From Acidobacteriota bacterium (GTDB lineage: Bacteria > Acidobacteriota > Terriglobia > Terriglobales > Acidobacteriaceae), in contig JAEKKE010000333.1 of the NCBI GenBank assembly GCA_019510535.1, positions 1 through 9,894 on the forward strand: a DNA stretch of 9,894 nucleotides, in the 5' to 3' direction. Position numbers and translations under genes: made by a program. Below are positions 6,552 through 9,894 of this stretch, in pieces. The notes below the pieces were generated by a model. The model made no database searches. It saw only the letters and a list, made by a program, of their open reading frames with translations, and was not told the origin of the DNA. The first letter of the stretch is position 1; the number at the start of each line of letters is the position of its first letter.

Positions 6552-8732
6552 TTACGCCAGATCAAAACGGTCGAGGTTCATCACCTTGTTCCAGACTCCA
6601 ACGAAGTCCTGAACAAACTTGCCGTGCGCATCTTCGCTGCCATAGACCTCAGCCAGAGCCCGAAGCTGAGCATTGGAACCGAAGATCAGATCAGCGCGCG
6701 TTGCTGTCCACCTGACTTTCCCGGTCTTGCGGTCCCTTCCTTCGAACACGTCGTTGGCATCTGAAGTCGATTTCCACACCGTCCCCATATCAAGCAGGTT
6801 GATGAAGAAGTCGTTGGTCAGCGCCTCAGGCCGTTCGGTGAAGACGCCATACTTGGTCTGCCCGAAGTTAGCATTCAGAGCACGCATGCCTCCGACCAGC
6901 ACGGTCATCTCCGGCGCAGTCAGCGTCAGCAACTGTGCCTTATCCAGCAGAGCAATCTCTGCCGGAATACCACTTCCATTGGTATAGGAACGGAAGCCAT
7001 CCGCCGCCGGTTCCAGCGCTGCGACGGATGCCACATCGGTCTGCTCCTGCGAGGCATCGGTGCGTCCCGCCACGAAGGGGGCGGTTACGCTGATACCGGC
7101 ATTTCTCGCGGCCTGTTCGACACCTGCATTGCCAGCCAGGACGATGAGATCGGCAAGCGAGATCTTTTTGCCGCCGGCCTGTGAACTATTGAACTCGCTC
7201 TGAATCCCTTCGAGCACCTTCAGGACCTTCGCCAGTTGCTGCGGCTGATTCACCGCCCAGTCCTTTTGCGGAGCAAGACGAATTCGCGCACCGTTCGCAC
7301 CGCCGCGTTTATCGGAGCCACGGAAGGTAGATGCTGAAGCCCAAGCCGTGGAGACCAGTTCCGGGATCGACAGGCCGGAAGCCAGCACCTTCTGCTTGAG
7401 AGCTGCAACATCCTGCTCATCTACAAGCACGTGATCGACCGCGGGAACCGGATCCTGCCAGATCAGCTCTTCCGCCGGAACCTCCGGACCGAGATAGCGG
7501 GCCCGTGGTCCCATGTCACGATGGGTCAGTTTGAACCACGCACGCGCAAACGCATCAGCAAACGCAGCCGGATTCTCGTAAAAGTGCCGCGAGATCTTCT
7601 CGTAAACCGGATCTAAGCGCAGCGAGAGATCGGTGGTTAGCATCGCCGGTGCATGGCTCTTGGACGGGTCGTGGGCGTCCGGTACGGTGCCGTTGCCCGC
7701 GTCTCCCTTTGGCTTCCACTGGTGGGCGCCGCCGGGGCTCTTGGTCAGTTCCCACTCGAACTTGAAGAGGTGCTCAAAGAAATCATTGCTCCACTTCGTG
7801 GGCGTCTTGGTCCATGTCACTTCCAGGCCGCTGGTAATCGCGTCGCCGGCAATGCCGGTGGCGTAAGCGCTCGTCCAACCCAGCCCCTGCTCTTCAATCG
7901 GAGATCCCTCTGGCTCACGTCCCTGATGGTGAGACGGAGCTGCACCGTGAGTCTTTCCGAAGGTGTGACCGCCTGCGATCAACGCAACCGTCTCTTCATC
8001 GTTCATCGCCATACGGCCGAAGGTCTCGCGGATGTCCCGAGCTGCCGCGATTGGATCGGGCTTGCCCTCAGGTCCTTCCGGGTTGACGTAAATCAGGCCC
8101 ATGGTCGTTGCGCCGAAGGGGTTGGCGAGATCGCGTTCTCCGGAATAACGCTTGTCCGTACCTAGCCAGGTTGTTTCCAGTCCCCAGTTGACGTCGAGAT
8201 CCGGCTCCCATACATCCGCACGTCCACCTGCGAAGCCGAGGGTCTTGAATCCCATGGACTCAAGAGCGACGTTACCCGCAAGAATCATCAGGTCAGCCCA
8301 GGAGATCTTCCTGCCGTATTTCTGTTTGATCGGCCACAACAGACGGCGAGCACGATCAAGGTTGACGTTGTCGGGCCAGCTATTGAGCGGAGCGAAACGC
8401 TGCTGGCCTCTGCCGCCGCCGCCGCGACCGTCTCCAGTACGATAGGTGCCCGCGCTATGCCATGCCATGCGAATAAACAACGGACCGTAGTGACCGAAGT
8501 CGGCCGGCCACCAGTCCTGCGAATCCGTCATCAGCGCAAGCAGATCTTTCTTCAGCGCTGGATAGTCCAGGCTTTTGAACTCCTCAGCATAGTTGAAATC
8601 CTCGCCCATGGGGTCGGACAGAGACGAGTGCTGATGCAACAGATTCAGGTTCAACTGGTTCGGCCACCACTCACGATTCGTTGTCCCGGGGCTGCTGCCG
8701 TGATGAAAGGGGCACTTTGCTTCGGTTGCCAT
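6552..8732 (-). CDS. katG: Catalase-peroxidase KatG
   Basis: KatG is a cytoplasmic haem enzyme that dismutates H2O2 and also acts as a peroxidase. The 726 residues match the usual 720-740. The N-terminal catalytic domain shows the distal pocket RMAWHSAGTYR (Arg88, Trp91, His92), the proximal haem ligand in GGHTFGKTHGA (His256), and the residues that form the Met-Tyr-Trp adduct needed for catalase activity: Trp91, Tyr215 in GLIYVNPEGPEG, and Met241 in RMAMNDEE. The second, haem-free peroxidase-like half runs from about 430 (e.g. STFRGSDKRGGANGARIRL) to the end. The frame is open upstream to a GTG at 8819, but ATG 8732 is chosen: AAGGAG lies 9 bases before it, and MATEAKCPFHHGSS is a typical KatG beginning. 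The gene is divergent from oxyR across a 236-base spacer with an OxyR-type operator, so peroxide induction is expected. A strong hairpin follows the stop codon. Confidence 0.98.
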   Translation of the reverse strand: MATEAKCPFHHGSSPGTTNREWWPNQLNLNLLHQHSSLSDPMGEDFNYAEEFKSLDYPALKKDLLALMTDSQDWWPADFGHYGPLFIRMAWHSAGTYRTGDGRGGGGRGQQRFAPLNSWPDNVNLDRARRLLWPIKQKYGRKISWADLMILAGNVALESMGFKTLGFAGGRADVWEPDLDVNWGLETTWLGTDKRYSGERDLANPFGATTMGLIYVNPEGPEGKPDPIAAARDIRETFGRMAMNDEETVALIAGGHTFGKTHGAAPSHHQGREPEGSPIEEQGLGWTSAYATGIAGDAITSGLEVTWTKTPTKWSNDFFEHLFKFEWELTKSPGGAHQWKPKGDAGNGTVPDAHDPSKSHAPAMLTTDLSLRLDPVYEKISRHFYENPAAFADAFARAWFKLTHRDMGPRARYLGPEVPAEELIWQDPVPAVDHVLVDEQDVAALKQKVLASGLSIPELVSTAWASASTFRGSDKRGGANGARIRLAPQKDWAVNQPQQLAKVLKVLEGIQSEFNSSQAGGKKISLADLIVLAGNAGVEQAARNAGISVTAPFVAGRTDASQEQTDVASVAALEPAADGFRSYTNGSGIPAEIALLDKAQLLTLTAPEMTVLVGGMRALNANFGQTKYGVFTERPEALTNDFFINLLDMGTVWKSTSDANDVFEGRDRKTGKVRWTATRADLIFGSNAQLRALAEVYGSEDAHGKFVQDFVGVWNKVMNLDRFDLA

Positions 8733-8788
8733 GGGTCTCTTCTCCTTCTTGAATGCTCTTGTTCGGTCATCGCATCTGGCGCAATGGA

Positions 8789-8814
8789 AGCTTCTGCGTT
8801 GGGTTGCAGAAGCT
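8789..8814 (-). other. Perfect 9-bp hairpin in the katG leader
   Basis: AGCTTCTGC (8789-8797) and GCAGAAGCT (8806-8814) are exact reverse complements around an 8-base loop. The hairpin sits 56 bases upstream of the katG ATG. No U-run follows it in the minus direction, so it is not a standard terminator. It may be a leader structure affecting mRNA stability or translation, or part of a protein-binding site. A TATAAG box (minus strand, 8827-8822) just upstream could start transcription almost at its base, but no matching -35 box is visible. Confidence 0.55.
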
Positions 8815-8903
8815 GTCACTCCTTATACGCCCGATTCGTTGTTGCTTCTTCAGGCGCGTGTAAAACTCGCGCACCATTCGCTCTTGTCGTTCTCGACCAG
8901 ATG

Positions 8904-8934
8904 ACTGTAGCACTCGGGGGATCGATAGCTCCAA
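8904..8934 (-). promoter_or_regulatory. Candidate katG promoter
   Basis: Read on the minus strand, TTGGAG (8934-8929) and TACAGT (8909-8904) are separated by 19 bases. TG lies one base before the -10 box, as in extended -10 promoters. The -35 match is weak and the spacing long, as expected for an activator-dependent promoter, and the -35 box abuts the OxyR-type operator. The predicted start near 8897 would give a leader of about 165 bases carrying the hairpin at 8789-8814. Confidence 0.4.
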
Positions 8935-8970
8935 TACATATTTCCCATCCGGAGTATAGTTATCACCTAT
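8934..8970. promoter_or_regulatory. OxyR-type operator overlapping the oxyR start codon
   Basis: The known OxyR consensus is ATAG-N7-CTAT-N7-ATAG-N7-CTAT. Here the elements are ATAC (8934-8937), CCAT (8945-8948), ATAG (8956-8959) and CTAT (8967-8970), with all three spacers exactly 7 bases, giving 14 of 16 matches. The two elements next to oxyR are perfect, and the last overlaps its ATG (8969-8971). The position fits both repression of oxyR and activation of katG from the adjoining weak promoter. Confidence 0.75.
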
Positions 8971-9835
8971 GGAATTTCATCAGCTGCGATACGTCTGCGC
9001 TATCGCCGAAACAGGCAGTTTCAGCCGTGCCGCGGAGCGCTGTCAAGTCGCGCAGCCATCTCTTTCACAACAGGTCCTAAAGCTCGAGGACGACCTGGGG
9101 GCAAAGCTCTTTGACCGGCTGGGACGAAGCGTCCGCCTCACGGAGGCCGGCCGCGCGTTCATTCCTCACGCCCGCTCCATTCTCAACCAAATGGAGACGG
9201 CTCGAGCGACCGTGGCTGATAAATCCGCTGATGTCCGTGGCAGCGTCGCCGTCGGCGTTATCCCAACGATTGCGCCCTTCCTGATGCCGCGCTACACAGC
9301 TGCCTTTGCGAAAAGATACCCTGAAGCCAACCTGCGCATTGTGGAAGAGATGACACCCTTACTGGTGGAAGGCCTGAGGAATCTCTCGATCGATATCGCG
9401 GTTCTAGCCCTGCCGCTGCGCCACAAAGATCTGGAGCTCATCCCTCTACACACCGAACCGCTCTTCGCTGTATTGCCGAAGGATCATCCTCGCGCCGGAG
9501 CGAAATCGCTCTCCCTGAAAGACCTGCGTGGCGAATCCTTTGTCATGTTGCGTGACGGTCACTGCTTCCGCGATCTCAGTATTGCCGCCTGCACTCACGC
9601 TCACGTCACCCCTCGTATCGCTTTCGAGAGCGGCCAGTTCAGCAGCCTTATCGGAATGGTCGCCGCGGGAGTCGGGATCTCGCTCCTGCCGGAGATGGCC
9701 ATCGATCGCAACCCTGGCTGCCGCTACATCCGCGTCAGCGATGCGCGCGCGACCCGCACCGTGGTTGCCGCCATTCTGCGAGGACGCAGTTTTAACCGCA
9801 TACAGCAGGCCTTTCTTGCGGGGATCCAAAAATAA
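8969..9835 (+). CDS. oxyR: Peroxide-sensing LysR-family regulator OxyR
   Basis: This is a 288-residue LysR-type regulator. Residues 1-60 form the winged helix-turn-helix (LRYVCAIAETGSFSRAAERCQVAQPSLSQQVLKLEDDLGAKLFDR), followed by the linker helix and a two-lobed effector domain from about 91. The sequence MLRDGHCFRDLSIAAC holds Cys199 and Cys208, the same numbers and spacing as the disulfide pair of E. coli OxyR (GHCLRDQ...C), with the neighbouring Gly-His and Arg-Asp kept. This supports direct H2O2 sensing rather than a general LysR role. Extra cysteines occur at 10, 25 and 251. GGAG at 8951-8954 is rather far (14 bases) from the ATG and lies inside the operator, so OxyR binding may block its own expression. 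The divergent katG is the obvious target. No clear terminator is visible in the 59 bases after the stop codon. Confidence 0.95.
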   Translation: MEFHQLRYVCAIAETGSFSRAAERCQVAQPSLSQQVLKLEDDLGAKLFDRLGRSVRLTEAGRAFIPHARSILNQMETARATVADKSADVRGSVAVGVIPTIAPFLMPRYTAAFAKRYPEANLRIVEEMTPLLVEGLRNLSIDIAVLALPLRHKDLELIPLHTEPLFAVLPKDHPRAGAKSLSLKDLRGESFVMLRDGHCFRDLSIAACTHAHVTPRIAFESGQFSSLIGMVAAGVGISLLPEMAIDRNPGCRYIRVSDARATRTVVAAILRGRSFNRIQQAFLAGIQK

Positions 9836-9894
9836 ACATGGCCGCCGAAATGGCATACAGCACATCCGCAAAAGCCCCGCAAATACTCTGTTCC

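Noticed and set aside
7653..8165. Plus-strand open frame opposite katG
   Set aside because: It is antisense to conserved KatG catalytic sequence and shows no domain or SD; treated as a shadow frame.
8733..8819. 29-residue N-terminal extension of KatG from a GTG at 8819
   Set aside because: The AAGGA directly touches that GTG, leaving no spacing, and the extension runs through the hairpin. ATG 8732 has a good SD and a typical KatG N-terminus.
9838..9894. Open frame from ATG 9838 to the window edge (starts MAAEMAYSTSAK)
   Set aside because: Only 19 codons are visible, there is no well-spaced SD, and the minus strand is also open for a similar length. Too little sequence to call a gene.

Overview
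The window looks like chromosomal DNA from a soil Acidobacteriota, most likely class Terriglobia (Granulicella/Terriglobus/Edaphobacter type). This is inferred from three things: a TonB-dependent receptor with an N-terminal carboxypeptidase-regulatory-like domain (the Oar-like type abundant in that phylum), a membrane-anchored protein whose N-terminal module I associate with Acidobacteriota, and moderately high G+C. No rRNA, tRNA, CRISPR array, insertion sequence or phage gene was seen.

Left part (1-4968): a divergent glycan-use locus. On the minus strand a secreted GH31 glycosidase (1069-3465) is followed after 106 bases by the 5' part of a TonB-dependent receptor (1-962, running off the window). 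On the plus strand, across a 180-base spacer, lies a 440-residue protein with a cytoplasmic N-terminal module, one membrane segment and a large extracytoplasmic domain. Its position suggests, but does not prove, that it senses or controls the glycan genes. The spacer holds a good -35 box, a GAGGTA-GCA-TACCTC palindrome just before the start codon, and a loose direct repeat.

Middle (5061-6449): a minus-strand gene for a seven-helix membrane protein with a cytoplasmic SpoIIE/RsbU-type PP2C phosphatase domain. It is convergent with the regulator-like gene, and the stretches I counted are poorer in G+C than the flanking genes.

Right part (6487-9835): a peroxide-defence module. katG (catalase-peroxidase, minus strand) and oxyR (plus strand) are divergent. 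OxyR keeps both redox cysteines at positions 199 and 208. The spacer carries a four-element OxyR-type operator (14 of 16 consensus bases) that overlaps the oxyR start codon and abuts a plausible katG promoter. A perfect 9-bp hairpin lies in the katG leader. A 19-bp hairpin follows the katG stop and is fully paired only in minus-strand RNA, which points to a katG terminator or 3' end structure. The logic fits H2O2-oxidised OxyR switching on katG while limiting its own synthesis.

Most genes belong to known families. The best candidates for undescribed biology are the membrane-anchored regulator-like protein with its palindrome, and the RNA structures around katG.
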